Source: Celeribacter ethanolicus (lineage in GTDB: Bacteria > Pseudomonadota > Alphaproteobacteria > Rhodobacterales > Rhodobacteraceae). Taken from it: DNA of 64,000 nucleotides. The position numbers and the translations under genes were made by a program. The notes below the pieces were generated by a model. The model did no database searches, was not told where the DNA came from, and saw nothing but the letters and a program-made list of their open reading frames with translations. Where the stretch lies: the NCBI RefSeq assembly GCF_001550095.1, contig NZ_LRUC01000020.1, forward strand, positions 62,001-126,000. Direction: 5' to 3'. Shown here one piece after another: positions 26,769-35,752 of this stretch (its first letter is position 1; every line of letters begins with the position of its first letter).

Positions 26769-29129
26769 TTGAGCACGCCCACCGATCCGCAAACATCTGC
26801 GCGCATTTCGCGCACCATCGCCACAGACATTGCCGCCTCGACGGCGCAGGTCACCGCCGCCATCGGGCTTTTGGACGAGGGCGCGACCGTGCCCTTCATC
26901 GCGCGCTACCGCAAAGAGGTGACAGGCGGTTTGGACGACACGCAGTTGCGCCTGCTCAACGACCGGCTGTCCTATTTGCGCGAACTCGAAGCCCGGCGGG
27001 TGACCATCCTCAAATCCATCGAAGATCAGGGCAAGCTGACCGACGATCTCAAACGCGCCATCGCAGGCGCCGAGAGCAAATCGACGCTCGAAGACATTTA
27101 TCTGCCCTATAAGCCCAAGCGCCGCACCAAGGCGATGATCGCGCGTGAGAACGGGCTGGAACCGTTGCTGGAAGCGATCAAAGCGGACCGTTCCGCCGAT
27201 CCCGAAACGCTGGCCGAAGGGTTCATCTCTGAGGCCGTGCCGACCGTGAAAGACGCCCTCAATGGCGCGCGCGACATCGCCACCGAAGAGCTGTCGGAAA
27301 GCGCCGATCTCCTGGGCAAGCTGCGCGATTTCATGCGGCGCGAGGCGCTTGTGACGGCGAAGGTCATCGCGGGCAAGGAACAGGAGGGCGCGAAGTTTTC
27401 CGACTATTTCGACCATTCGGAGAAATGGTCCGACATCGCGTCGCACCGCGCCTTGGCGATCCTGCGCGCCGCCAAGGAAGAGATCGTCACTATGGAGATC
27501 GCACCCGAGCCTGAGGCCGGTGCCGACCGCGCCATTGCCATGGTCGCGTCTTATCTGGGCACTTCGACCGAACAACCGGGCGATCTGTGGCTGCGCACCG
27601 TGGCACGCTGGGCGTGGCGGGTGAAATTCGCGATTTCGCTGCATATCGACCTGTTGGGCGAGCTGCGCCAACGCGCGCATGAGGATGCGATCACCGTGTT
27701 CTCCAGGAACCTCAAGGACCTTTTGCTGGCGGCCCCTGCGGGCGCAAAAGCCACCCTCGGCCTCGATCCGGGCATTCGTACCGGCGTCAAAGCCGCCGTG
27801 GTCGACGCCACGGGTAAACTTTTGGAGACCGCGACGCTCTACCCGTTCCAACCGAAAATGGATGTGCGCGGCGCGGAGGCGAAGATCATCGACTTGGTAA
27901 CCCGTCACGGCGTCGGCTTCATCGCCATCGGCAACGGCACGGCGAGCCGGGAGACCGAAAAACTGGTGGGCGAGACTCTGAAACTCCTGCCGCCAGGGGT
28001 GAAAGCCCCAACCAAGGTTGTGGTCTCCGAGGCCGGCGCCTCGGTCTATTCCGCCTCTGAACTCGCGGCTCAGGAATTCCCCGATCTCGACGTCTCCCTG
28101 CGCGGCGCGGTGTCGATTGCCCGCCGTCTGCAAGACCCTCTCGCGGAGCTGGTGAAAATCACGCCCGAAAGCATCGGCGTCGGCCAGTATCAGCACGACG
28201 TCGACCAGCGCCGCCTGTCGCAAGCGCTCGAAGCGGTGGTCGAAGATGCGGTAAACGCCGTGGGTGTGGACCTCAACATGGCCTCAGCGCCTTTGCTCGC
28301 ACAGGTCGCGGGTCTCGGCCCGTCTCTGGCACAGAGCATCGTCACCCATCGCGACATTCACGGCGCGTTCCCGTCGCGCAAGGCGCTTTTGAAAGTGTCT
28401 GGTTTGGGCCCGAAAGCCTTTGAACAATGTGCGGGGTTCTTGCGCATCCGCGAGGGAGATGAGCCACTCGACGCCTCCTCCGTGCACCCCGAAGCCTATG
28501 ACGTGGCGCGCGAAATCGTCAAAGCCTGTGGCCGCGACATGCGCGAGATCATGGGCAATCCGACGGCGCTCAAAGGGCTGCGGGCCGAGCAATTCGTCAC
28601 CGGCGACTTCGGCCTGCCCACCGTGCGCGACATTTTCACCGAGTTGGAAAAACCGGGCCGCGACCCGCGACCCGAGTTCAAGACCGCGACGTTTACCGAC
28701 GGGGTCGAGGACATCAAGGATCTGAAACCCGGCATGCGGCTTGAGGGCACGGTCACCAACGTTGCCGCCTTCGGCGCCTTCGTCGACATCGGCGTGCATC
28801 AGGACGGCTTGGTGCATGTGAGCCAATTGGCCGATCGCTTTGTGAAAGACCCGCATGAGGTGGTGAAGGCAGGGGACATCGTGTCGGTGCGCGTCACCGA
28901 AGTGGACATCCCGCGCAAACGCATCGGCTTGTCGATGCGCAAGGACGGTGGCGCCACACAAGACCGGGGCAAACAGGACCGCGGCGCACAACAGCCGCGC
29001 GGGAGTGCAGGCGGCAAAGGTGGATACGGTGTCAAACCCCGTGGCGGCAACGCGTCCAAACCCCGAGCCTCCGAGAGCCAGGGTGCCTTTGGTGCGGCGC
29101 TTCTCGATGCGATGAAGAAGAAGCGTTAA
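26769..29129 (+). CDS. tex: Tex RNA-binding transcription accessory protein
   Basis: A 786-residue protein with Tex architecture: N-terminal helical region, YqgF RNase H-like domain (ATLGLDPGIRTGVKAAVVD), helix-hairpin-helix domain (LLKVSGLGPKAFEQCAGFLRI) and an S1 RNA-binding domain at about 635-710 (GMRLEGTVTNVAAFGAFVDIGVHQDGLVHVSQL), followed by a basic, glycine-rich tail. It acts in transcription and RNA handling. The start chosen is TTG at 26769, because a perfect AGGAGG ends seven bases upstream; the open frame reaches 26715. It is a housekeeping gene not linked to its neighbours, and a strong terminator follows. Confidence 0.92.
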   Translation: MSTPTDPQTSARISRTIATDIAASTAQVTAAIGLLDEGATVPFIARYRKEVTGGLDDTQLRLLNDRLSYLRELEARRVTILKSIEDQGKLTDDLKRAIAGAESKSTLEDIYLPYKPKRRTKAMIARENGLEPLLEAIKADRSADPETLAEGFISEAVPTVKDALNGARDIATEELSESADLLGKLRDFMRREALVTAKVIAGKEQEGAKFSDYFDHSEKWSDIASHRALAILRAAKEEIVTMEIAPEPEAGADRAIAMVASYLGTSTEQPGDLWLRTVARWAWRVKFAISLHIDLLGELRQRAHEDAITVFSRNLKDLLLAAPAGAKATLGLDPGIRTGVKAAVVDATGKLLETATLYPFQPKMDVRGAEAKIIDLVTRHGVGFIAIGNGTASRETEKLVGETLKLLPPGVKAPTKVVVSEAGASVYSASELAAQEFPDLDVSLRGAVSIARRLQDPLAELVKITPESIGVGQYQHDVDQRRLSQALEAVVEDAVNAVGVDLNMASAPLLAQVAGLGPSLAQSIVTHRDIHGAFPSRKALLKVSGLGPKAFEQCAGFLRIREGDEPLDASSVHPEAYDVAREIVKACGRDMREIMGNPTALKGLRAEQFVTGDFGLPTVRDIFTELEKPGRDPRPEFKTATFTDGVEDIKDLKPGMRLEGTVTNVAAFGAFVDIGVHQDGLVHVSQLADRFVKDPHEVVKAGDIVSVRVTEVDIPRKRIGLSMRKDGGATQDRGKQDRGAQQPRGSAGGKGGYGVKPRGGNASKPRASESQGAFGAALLDAMKKKR

Positions 29130-29159
29130 ACGCCCTTCCGCAACGTGACGATACCAAAG

Positions 29160-29201
29160 AACTGGCCGGAGAATCTTGACTTCTCCGGCCAGTTCGCTTT
29201 T
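29160..29201 (+). terminator. tex terminator
   Basis: A perfect 14-bp stem (29160-29173 with 29181-29194) with a seven-base loop is followed by CGCTTTTC. It separates tex from the B12 operon leader. Confidence 0.85.
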
Positions 29202-29392
29202 CTGCACCCGTTCAAGTTCCGGCCCAGCCGGATGAAAAGGGAACACGGAACGGTCCGGCACAATCGCGCGCGTCCGAAGCCGTGGCTGCCCCCGCAACTG
29301 TGAGCGGTGAGCGAAGCCAACCAGAGCCACTGGGATTTCCCCCGGGAAGGCTGGCTGTCGCTGCGATCCGCGAGCCAGGAGACCTGCTTGGA
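29200..29392 (+). ncRNA. cobalamin riboswitch
   Basis: The leader of the btu operon carries the conserved cobalamin aptamer elements in order: AAAAGGGAACACGG near 29234, the core GGCTGCCCCCGCAACTGTGA near 29284, and the B12 box GAGCCAGGAGACCTGC at 29372-29387. Bound adenosylcobalamin is expected to lower expression of the downstream genes. Between the aptamer and btuB is a small hairpin, ACGGGG (29498-29503) with CCCCGT (29508-29513), just before the ribosome binding site, which could be the expression platform. Confidence 0.93.
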
Positions 29393-29531
29393 TGATCACC
29401 CTTTCCCGGACGCGGGGCGCGTCACGGAAGCGGCATATCCGCAGCGGTGACGCTCTCACTGTCTGCGGAGATCTCCTCCGATGGACGCGTTTCAACCGAC
29501 GGGGCATCCCCCGTTCCACGAGGATTGACAT

Positions 29532-31388
29532 ATGTCTGTCAAACACAGCCTGCGCGTGTCGCTTCTGACCACCGTAGCACTCACCCTGCCGCTTTCGGCG
29601 CTCGCCCAAAGCTTCGAAGAGACCCCCTACCAACTCGACGAGATCATCATCTCCGGCAGCCTCACCCCCGTCCCCGCCAGCAAGACCGGCGCGACGGTGG
29701 AAAAACTCGACGCCGCAGCCATCCCGGACGCCGCAGTCCCGGCACTCACCCTGCTCGACAGGCTTCCCGGTCTTTCTTACTCCAGCAACGGCGGCATCGG
29801 GTCCTCCTCCTCGCTGCGCATTCGCGGCCTGCCCTCCGCCTATGTTGCCACACGCATCAACGGCATTGATGTCACCGACATGACCGGCAACAAAATCGCC
29901 TATGACTTCGGCGGGCTGACCGGGTTCGGCATCTCCTCCATCGAGGTTGTCAAAGGCTCGCAATCGGCGCTTTACGGCTCCGAGGCCGTCGCGGGCCTCA
30001 TCGACATCCGCACCGACAATGCTGTCGCACCGGGTTATAACACCACCGTCGAACTCACCGCAGGCAGCGACAACACATATGCCGCGGGCCTTTCCACCAA
30101 AATGGAAAGCGACAGCGGCATGCTCTATTTCAACCTGTCGCATATGAAAACCGACGGGTTCACCAACCGTCCGGGCAATGACGAAAAGGACGGGTTCGAG
30201 GGCACCAACCTCACCTTCGGTCTGGAACAGGATCTCAGCGATGTCGTGACCGTGGGTCTGACCGGCCTCTACACGACGTCCGAGGCGGATTTTGACCGCT
30301 CCGCAACGGACCCCAGCGGCTACACCACCAACGACAGCAAGGGGCTGCGCGCCTACACCCGGTTCGACACCGGTATGGTTCAGCACGAAATCGGCGTCTC
30401 CCTGTTCGACATCGACCGCTCCGACCCGCTCGCCCCGGTCGGTTACACCCGGGACTTCTACGGCAAACGGCGCTCCGTCGACTATCTTGGCAGTGCCGAA
30501 CTGTCCGCCGCCTCCACCCTGTCCTTCGGTCTCGAATACACCGAAGAGGACTTCACCCTGAACGACCTGCAAGCCGGCGGCTCGCTCACGGAAACCAAGG
30601 GGGGCGATGACACCTTCTCCGCCAAGGCCGAATGGCTCTTGGCGCCGATGGACACGCTCGATCTCTCCGTGGCGCTGCGCTATGACGATCACTCCGATTT
30701 CGGCGATCACATCTCCGGCCGTCTTGCCGCCGCCTGGGAAGTCGCGCCCGACTGGACCCTGCGCGCCGTACTCGGCACCGGTTTCCGCGCGCCCTCTCTC
30801 TATGAACGCTACAGCTCCTACGGCAAGGAAGACCTGAAAGAGGAAACCAGCCAAAGCGCCGAACTCGGCCTCGAACGTCGGTTCAGTGACACGGATTTCC
30901 TCAAAGGTACGCTGTTCTACACCGAGATCGAGGACCGGATCGACTACGATTTCGCGACCTCGACCTACAATCAGGTCAAGGGCACCACGACCTCCAAAGG
31001 CGTCGAGCTTTCCGGCCAGTATGCCTTCTCCGATCGCATCTCCCTTTTCGGCAATTACACCTATACCGATGCGAAAACCGCCGGGGCCCGCGCCGAACGC
31101 GTCCCGCGTCACGATCTGGTCGTCGGCATCGACGCCCTGCTGAACGACCGCATCAGCGGCCAGTTCACCGTACAATATGTCGCCGATGTCGTGCCGAGCG
31201 CCTATGCCCCCGCCGATCACAAGGTGGGCGATTACACGCTGGTCAACGCCGGCATGACCTACAAGCTCAACGATGCGACCGCGCTGTCGCTGCGGATCGA
31301 GAACCTCACCGACGAGGATTACGAGACCGCCGGCGGCTACAACACGCCGGGGCGTTCCGCCTATCTCGGTCTCAAAGCGTCCTTCTGA
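29532..31388 (+). CDS. btuB: TonB-dependent vitamin B12 receptor
   Basis: An outer-membrane barrel receptor of 618 residues. It has a signal peptide ending near LPLSALAQ, a TonB-box-like segment (DEIIISGS), a plug domain (LLDRLPGLSY, SSSLRIRGLPSAYVATRINGI, VVKGSQSALYGSEAVAGLI) and a beta-barrel ending in the aromatic-terminated strand YLGLKASF. A cobalamin riboswitch lies upstream and btuFCD and cbiZ follow, which identifies a cobamide substrate; length matches E. coli BtuB. Confidence 0.92.
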   Translation: MSVKHSLRVSLLTTVALTLPLSALAQSFEETPYQLDEIIISGSLTPVPASKTGATVEKLDAAAIPDAAVPALTLLDRLPGLSYSSNGGIGSSSSLRIRGLPSAYVATRINGIDVTDMTGNKIAYDFGGLTGFGISSIEVVKGSQSALYGSEAVAGLIDIRTDNAVAPGYNTTVELTAGSDNTYAAGLSTKMESDSGMLYFNLSHMKTDGFTNRPGNDEKDGFEGTNLTFGLEQDLSDVVTVGLTGLYTTSEADFDRSATDPSGYTTNDSKGLRAYTRFDTGMVQHEIGVSLFDIDRSDPLAPVGYTRDFYGKRRSVDYLGSAELSAASTLSFGLEYTEEDFTLNDLQAGGSLTETKGGDDTFSAKAEWLLAPMDTLDLSVALRYDDHSDFGDHISGRLAAAWEVAPDWTLRAVLGTGFRAPSLYERYSSYGKEDLKEETSQSAELGLERRFSDTDFLKGTLFYTEIEDRIDYDFATSTYNQVKGTTTSKGVELSGQYAFSDRISLFGNYTYTDAKTAGARAERVPRHDLVVGIDALLNDRISGQFTVQYVADVVPSAYAPADHKVGDYTLVNAGMTYKLNDATALSLRIENLTDEDYETAGGYNTPGRSAYLGLKASF

Positions 31389-32237
31389 GTGCGTTTTTCC
31401 GGGATCATAACCTTGACCGTCGCCCTCTTATCGGGGGCGGCGGGTTTTGCCGGGGAGAGCGCAACAGCACCCGCGCGTGTCGTCTCGGTCAATCTCTGCA
31501 CCGATCAGCTCGCCATGATGCTCGCGGCTCCCGGCCAGCTCGTCTCGATCACCGCCTATTCCCGCGACCCGAACTCGTCGGTGATGGTCGCAGAGGCGGA
31601 AAGCTATCCGGTCAATCACGGTCAGGCCGAAGAAATTTACCTCTTGAACCCCGATCTGGTCGTCGCCGGTCAGTACACTGCGCGGGCCACCGTCTCCATG
31701 CTGCGGCGTCTCGGCATCGAGGTCGTCGAATTCGCCCCCGCGCGCTCCCTCGATGACATCGAAGCCAACGTCCTGAAGATGGGCGCAGCCCTCGGGCGCG
31801 AAGAGGAAGCACGCGAGATCGCCGACGATTTTGCCCGACGCTTGTCCGACATAAGTCCGACGCAAATCCGCCCCACCGAAGAGCGCCCCACAGCCGCCAC
31901 CTATGCCGCCAATGGCTACAGCACCGGCGCCGAAAGTCTCGCAGGAGAGATCATCGACGCCGCCGGGTTCCATACCCTGGCCACGGAGCTCGGCCTGCCC
32001 CATGGCGGCTTTCTGCCCCTTGAGGCGTTGATCATGGCCGATCCCGATCTGGTGATCTCGGGCCGGGGTCAGGCTGGCTATGCCCGCGCCGAGGAGGTGC
32101 TGCATCACCCGGCCCTGACGCAACTGACCGGCGGTCACATGGCGATGCAGGATCGCGACTGGGTCTGTGGCCTGCCCGCCGTGATCGGGGCCGTCGAGCG
32201 GCTGCGCGAGGAGCGCGAGAGGTTGGAAACCCAATGA
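31389..32237 (+). CDS. btuF: cobalamin ABC transporter binding protein
   Basis: A 282-residue helical-backbone periplasmic binding protein of the BtuF/FecB class. It starts at a GTG directly after the btuB stop and has a signal peptide (LTVALLSGAAGFAGES). VVSVNLCTDQLAMML opens the binding fold. It carries cobamide from BtuB to BtuCD. It overlaps btuC by four bases. Class members also carry siderophores; the riboswitch and cbiZ decide for B12. Confidence 0.88.
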   Translation: MRFSGIITLTVALLSGAAGFAGESATAPARVVSVNLCTDQLAMMLAAPGQLVSITAYSRDPNSSVMVAEAESYPVNHGQAEEIYLLNPDLVVAGQYTARATVSMLRRLGIEVVEFAPARSLDDIEANVLKMGAALGREEEAREIADDFARRLSDISPTQIRPTEERPTAATYAANGYSTGAESLAGEIIDAAGFHTLATELGLPHGGFLPLEALIMADPDLVISGRGQAGYARAEEVLHHPALTQLTGGHMAMQDRDWVCGLPAVIGAVERLREERERLETQ

Positions 32238-33220
32238 AATATCCCGTTCTGATCACAGCTCTGAGCCTGCTTGTCGCCCTGCTTTTCGCGCTGTCCCTGG
32301 TTGTCGGGGTGATCGAAGTCGGCCCTCTGGAAAGCCTCGCAGCACTCGTGCGCGACAGCGACGGGCCGCTCAGCATGGTGATGCGCGAAATCCGTTTGCC
32401 GCGTGCGTTTCTGGGCATCATGGTCGGCGTGAGCCTCGGCCTGTCGGGCGCGGCGATGCAGGGCTATCTGCGCAATCCGCTGGCCGAACCGGGCGTGATC
32501 GGCATCTCCGCCTCCGCCGCCCTCGGCGCCGTCATCGCGCTGCAAAGCGGCTTTTCCGCCCTCTTCGCCCTCGCCCTGCCGCTCTCCGCCCTCGCGGGGG
32601 CTGCGGCTTGCGTGCTCCTCATCCTGCTCCTCGCCGGACGCGGTGGCGGCACGCTGTCGCTCATTCTCGCGGGCATCGCGGTCTCGGCCCTCGCTTCCGC
32701 ACTTACGGCCCTCGTGCTCAACCTCTCGCCCAACCCGTTTGCCGCCAACGAGATCGTCTTCTGGATGATGGGCTCGCTCGCAGACCGCTCCTTCCTGCAT
32801 GTCTGGACCGCCCTGCCGGTGATGACCGTGGGCTGGCTGCTGCTATCGCTCACCGGTCGCGGGCTCGACCGGCTGACCCTCGGCGAGGAAGCCGCCGCCT
32901 CCATGGGCGTCAACCTCAGACGTCTGCGCCTCATTCTCGTTGCGGGCGTCGCCGCCTCCGTCGGAGCCGCCACCGCCGTCGCAGGCGCCGTGGGCTTTGT
33001 CGGCCTGGTCATCCCGCATATTCTGCGCCCTCTTGTCGGAGCCCGACCGGCGCGGCTTTTGCTCGCCTCCGCTCTGGGCGGCGCCGCTCTCGTTCTGGCT
33101 GCCGATGTTGCGGTGCGGCTGATCCTGCCGGGGCGCGATCTGAAACTCGGCGTCCTGATGGCACTGGTCGGCGCACCGGTGTTCTTCCACCTGATCTGGC
33201 GCATGCGGGGGCAGCCATGA
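32234..33220 (+). CDS. btuC: cobalamin ABC transporter permease
   Basis: A FecCD-family inner-membrane permease of 328 residues with about ten hydrophobic segments. Family motifs include IRLPRAFLGIMVGVSLGLSGAAMQGYLRNPLAEPGVIG near the N-terminus, read as overlapping short motifs, and GFVGLVIPHILRPLVG near the end. It forms the translocation channel and overlaps btuF and btuD by four bases each. Confidence 0.9.
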   Translation: MKYPVLITALSLLVALLFALSLVVGVIEVGPLESLAALVRDSDGPLSMVMREIRLPRAFLGIMVGVSLGLSGAAMQGYLRNPLAEPGVIGISASAALGAVIALQSGFSALFALALPLSALAGAAACVLLILLLAGRGGGTLSLILAGIAVSALASALTALVLNLSPNPFAANEIVFWMMGSLADRSFLHVWTALPVMTVGWLLLSLTGRGLDRLTLGEEAAASMGVNLRRLRLILVAGVAASVGAATAVAGAVGFVGLVIPHILRPLVGARPARLLLASALGGAALVLAADVAVRLILPGRDLKLGVLMALVGAPVFFHLIWRMRGQP

Positions 33221-33954
33221 GCCTTTTGACCGTCCAAGACCTCACCGTCCGGCGCGGTTCCCGTGCCACGCTCGATCAGGCGTCTTTCTCGATCGCACCG
33301 GGCGAATTCGTCGGCCTCATCGGCCCCAATGGCGCGGGCAAATCGACGCTCCTGCGGGCCGCTCTCGGGTTGATCCCGGCTGCGGGACGGAGCTCTCTGG
33401 CCCGCCTTTCCCCCGCCGCGCGCCCCAAGGCCGCAGCCTGGCTGCCACAGGCGCGCGAGATCGCCTGGCCGGTCAGCGTCGCGCATCTGGTTTCTCTGGC
33501 GCAGAACGAAAACCAGAACGCCCCCGAGGTCATCGCCGCCCTCAACCGCATGGACCTCATGGCCTATGCCCAGCGCCCCGCCACCGGCCTGTCGGGCGGC
33601 GAACAGGCCCGTGTGCTGATCGCCCGCGCGTTGGCGCAGGACACCCCGCTTTTGCTCGCCGACGAACCCACCGCCGGGCTCGATCCAGCGCATCAGATCG
33701 GCACGATGCAAACCTTTGCCACCCTCGCGTCTGAGGGCCGGGGCGTCATCGCCTCGCTGCACGATCTGGGGCTTGCCGCGCGCCATTGCACCCGGTTGAT
33801 CGTGATCTCCGAGGGCCGGATCGTCGCCGATGGCGCGCCGCGCAATGTACTGACCGAGACGCTTCTGGCCGAGGTGTTTGCGATCCGCTGCCTGCTCTCG
33901 GACACGCCCGAGGGGCTTGTGGTGCAACCGCTCGCCCAGCTATCAAAGCCCTGA
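33217..33954 (+). CDS. btuD: cobalamin ABC transporter ATPase
   Basis: A 245-residue ABC ATPase with Walker A (GPNGAGKST), signature (LSGGEQARVLIARALA), Walker B with catalytic glutamate (LLLADEPTAGLD) and switch histidine (SLHDLGLAAR). It powers BtuC. The start at 33217 overlaps the btuC stop; the same frame stays open far upstream but that part is antisense to no protein signal and out of frame with btuC. Confidence 0.92.
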   Translation: MSLLTVQDLTVRRGSRATLDQASFSIAPGEFVGLIGPNGAGKSTLLRAALGLIPAAGRSSLARLSPAARPKAAAWLPQAREIAWPVSVAHLVSLAQNENQNAPEVIAALNRMDLMAYAQRPATGLSGGEQARVLIARALAQDTPLLLADEPTAGLDPAHQIGTMQTFATLASEGRGVIASLHDLGLAARHCTRLIVISEGRIVADGAPRNVLTETLLAEVFAIRCLLSDTPEGLVVQPLAQLSKP

Positions 33955-33955
33955 C

Positions 33956-34645
33956 ATGGCTGACATCTTCCTCACCCCGCATCTCACCCGCCCCTGGCTG
34001 ATCGCCGATCTCGGCGCGCCGATGCGGGTCTTGAGCTTTGCGCCCTACCGCCCCGGCTTCGTCACCGCGCGACACATCGTCTGGCGCGAGTTGAAGAATG
34101 CCGATCTGCCGGTCGGGCTCGAGGTAGATGACTGGATCGCTGCCGAGATGACGCGCAACGGACATGCCGATGCCATCGGTCTTCTGACCTCGCGCAACAT
34201 CACACGTTTCAAACGCACCGAAGCGACGGTCGAGGACGTGCGGGTCGCCGCTCTTGCGACCGTGGGCCTCGGCAATGCCGAACGCATCGGCGCGCGTACG
34301 CCCCGTGACTGGGCGGTCGAAAGCTACGGCACGATCAATGTCGCCATCCAGACCAACACCCCGCTGCGCGAAACCGCCCAGATCGAAGCGCTGACCATCG
34401 CGGCGGAGGCCCGCACCGCGGCGGTGATGGACGCGGGCCTGCGTTTGGCGGGCGGGCCGGTGACCGGCACGGGAACCGATTGCCTTGCGCTTGCCGCCCC
34501 GGCCGGACAGGGCGCCTATGCCGGGTTGCATACCGCCTTGGGCGAAGCAATCGGCCAGGCCGTTTACAGCGCCGTGTCGGAAGGCGCCGCCGAATGGGTG
34601 CGGGAAAATCCTCTGATGATGCGCAAGGTGTTCAGTGGCGCATGA
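33956..34645 (+). CDS. cbiZ: adenosylcobinamide amidohydrolase
   Basis: A 229-residue CbiZ-family enzyme, which cuts the amide that holds the aminopropanol and nucleotide loop to the corrin ring, giving adenosylcobyric acid. This lets the cell rebuild imported cobamides with its own lower ligand. Conserved segments include APYRPGFVTARHIVWREL, GLLTSRNI, TVGLGNAERIGAR, GTINVAIQTN and GGPVTGTGTDCLALAAP. It begins one base after btuD, so it is part of the B12 operon. Fused or adjacent cbiZ and btu genes are known in Rhodobacteraceae. Confidence 0.92.
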   Translation: MADIFLTPHLTRPWLIADLGAPMRVLSFAPYRPGFVTARHIVWRELKNADLPVGLEVDDWIAAEMTRNGHADAIGLLTSRNITRFKRTEATVEDVRVAALATVGLGNAERIGARTPRDWAVESYGTINVAIQTNTPLRETAQIEALTIAAEARTAAVMDAGLRLAGGPVTGTGTDCLALAAPAGQGAYAGLHTALGEAIGQAVYSAVSEGAAEWVRENPLMMRKVFSGA

Positions 34646-34654
34646 AGGCCCCGC

Positions 34655-35719
34655 TTAACCCCGCCCTCCCCTGAACCACGACAGGAGCGGCACATGCAAC
34701 CGCTGCATTCGTGTTTCGAGAAGGTGCAAACGCGCCTCGTCCAGCTCGAACAGATCGGCAATCCGTTCCAATGACCCTACGTTAAGCGGGCGTTCCGCGA
34801 TCCGCTCATAAGCCAGCCCCGCGAAGATCACGCCATAGCGGTCGCGCAACCAGAGCAGATCGGTCGAGCTTTCATCCAGATCGGCCGCAACCTCCGGCAG
34901 GAGCTTCGGCCTCTGCGCCCCGGGCACGCGTTTATCAGCGGTCAGAAGGCGTTTGCGATAGCGGTTTCTCGCACGCAGCACGACATTGTCCTGACCGGCG
35001 AACCGCACGCGCTGCACCTGCTGCATCAGATGCGCGGCCTCGGCGCCCATGCTCTCGTTGACGCGCGCGCCTGTCTCGCCCCCCTGCCCACTCAGAGCAA
35101 GTTGCGTGGTCAGGAAATCGGTCACGACATCGCCCTGCACAAGCGCGTCCCGATCATAAGCGCGCACCGAAACACGACCGGGAAAGGCCGCCTCCCAAGT
35201 CTCGAGCGTCTCCCGAACCCGCATCGGGGCAAGCGGTGGAAGTATTGCCGAATGCCGGACACGTTGCAGCGCGAATGAGGCATAATGTTTCGAAGGCTGG
35301 CGCAGATAGGCCACGACCTGCACCTCGGAAAAGGTCTCCCCTAATCGCGCCAAAAGGGTCTCGCGCCCCTTGAGGCCAAGGCGCACAAAAAGATATTCGG
35401 TCGAGAGCACGACGGTCTCGGGTGCGGTTGCGGCGATTTCCGCCTCGAGGGCCTGCCATTCCGTCTCGAACAGCCGATCGGCCTCGGCCTGCACGCGCCC
35501 GATCCGGTCGATCAAAAGACGCGGCCCGTGGTTCGCGAAATCGAGCGGCAGGACGAGGAAACCGTGCGACGTGCCCTTGCCGGGATAGAGCACCCCCTGC
35601 GCCCGCAGAGAAGACCGGGACGCCGCAAGCCAGCTCTGAAGCGCGGTCGAACCCGTCTTCGGCATTCCGACATGCAACACCAGTTTCGGCTTCGGCTTTG
35701 AAGGAGACGTCATGGGCAT
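34655..35719 (-). CDS. sulfotransferase-family protein
   Basis: A 354-residue protein that begins LVLHVGMPKTGSTALQSWLAAS, the PAPS 5'-phosphosulfate-binding loop of cytosolic-type sulfotransferases. A downstream VVAYLRQPSKHYASFALQR resembles the 3'-phosphate-binding segment. The acceptor cannot be predicted. It follows the TRAP permease by 33 bases on the same strand and is probably the last gene of that operon. A second, unrelated-length sulfotransferase lies at 41652-42296. No PAPS synthesis gene is in the window. Confidence 0.75.
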   Translation of the reverse strand: MPMTSPSKPKPKLVLHVGMPKTGSTALQSWLAASRSSLRAQGVLYPGKGTSHGFLVLPLDFANHGPRLLIDRIGRVQAEADRLFETEWQALEAEIAATAPETVVLSTEYLFVRLGLKGRETLLARLGETFSEVQVVAYLRQPSKHYASFALQRVRHSAILPPLAPMRVRETLETWEAAFPGRVSVRAYDRDALVQGDVVTDFLTTQLALSGQGGETGARVNESMGAEAAHLMQQVQRVRFAGQDNVVLRARNRYRKRLLTADKRVPGAQRPKLLPEVAADLDESSTDLLWLRDRYGVIFAGLAYERIAERPLNVGSLERIADLFELDEARLHLLETRMQRLHVPLLSWFRGGRG

Positions 35720-35752
35720 ACCCTGAACGGAACGTCGGACATCTGACCCGCC

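Noticed and set aside
28284-31220. A 978-codon minus-strand frame
   Set aside because: It runs antisense through tex, the riboswitch and btuB, all of which are strongly supported.
31389-33954. Reading btuFCD as a siderophore transporter
   Set aside because: The families overlap, but the cobalamin riboswitch upstream and cbiZ downstream specify cobamides.
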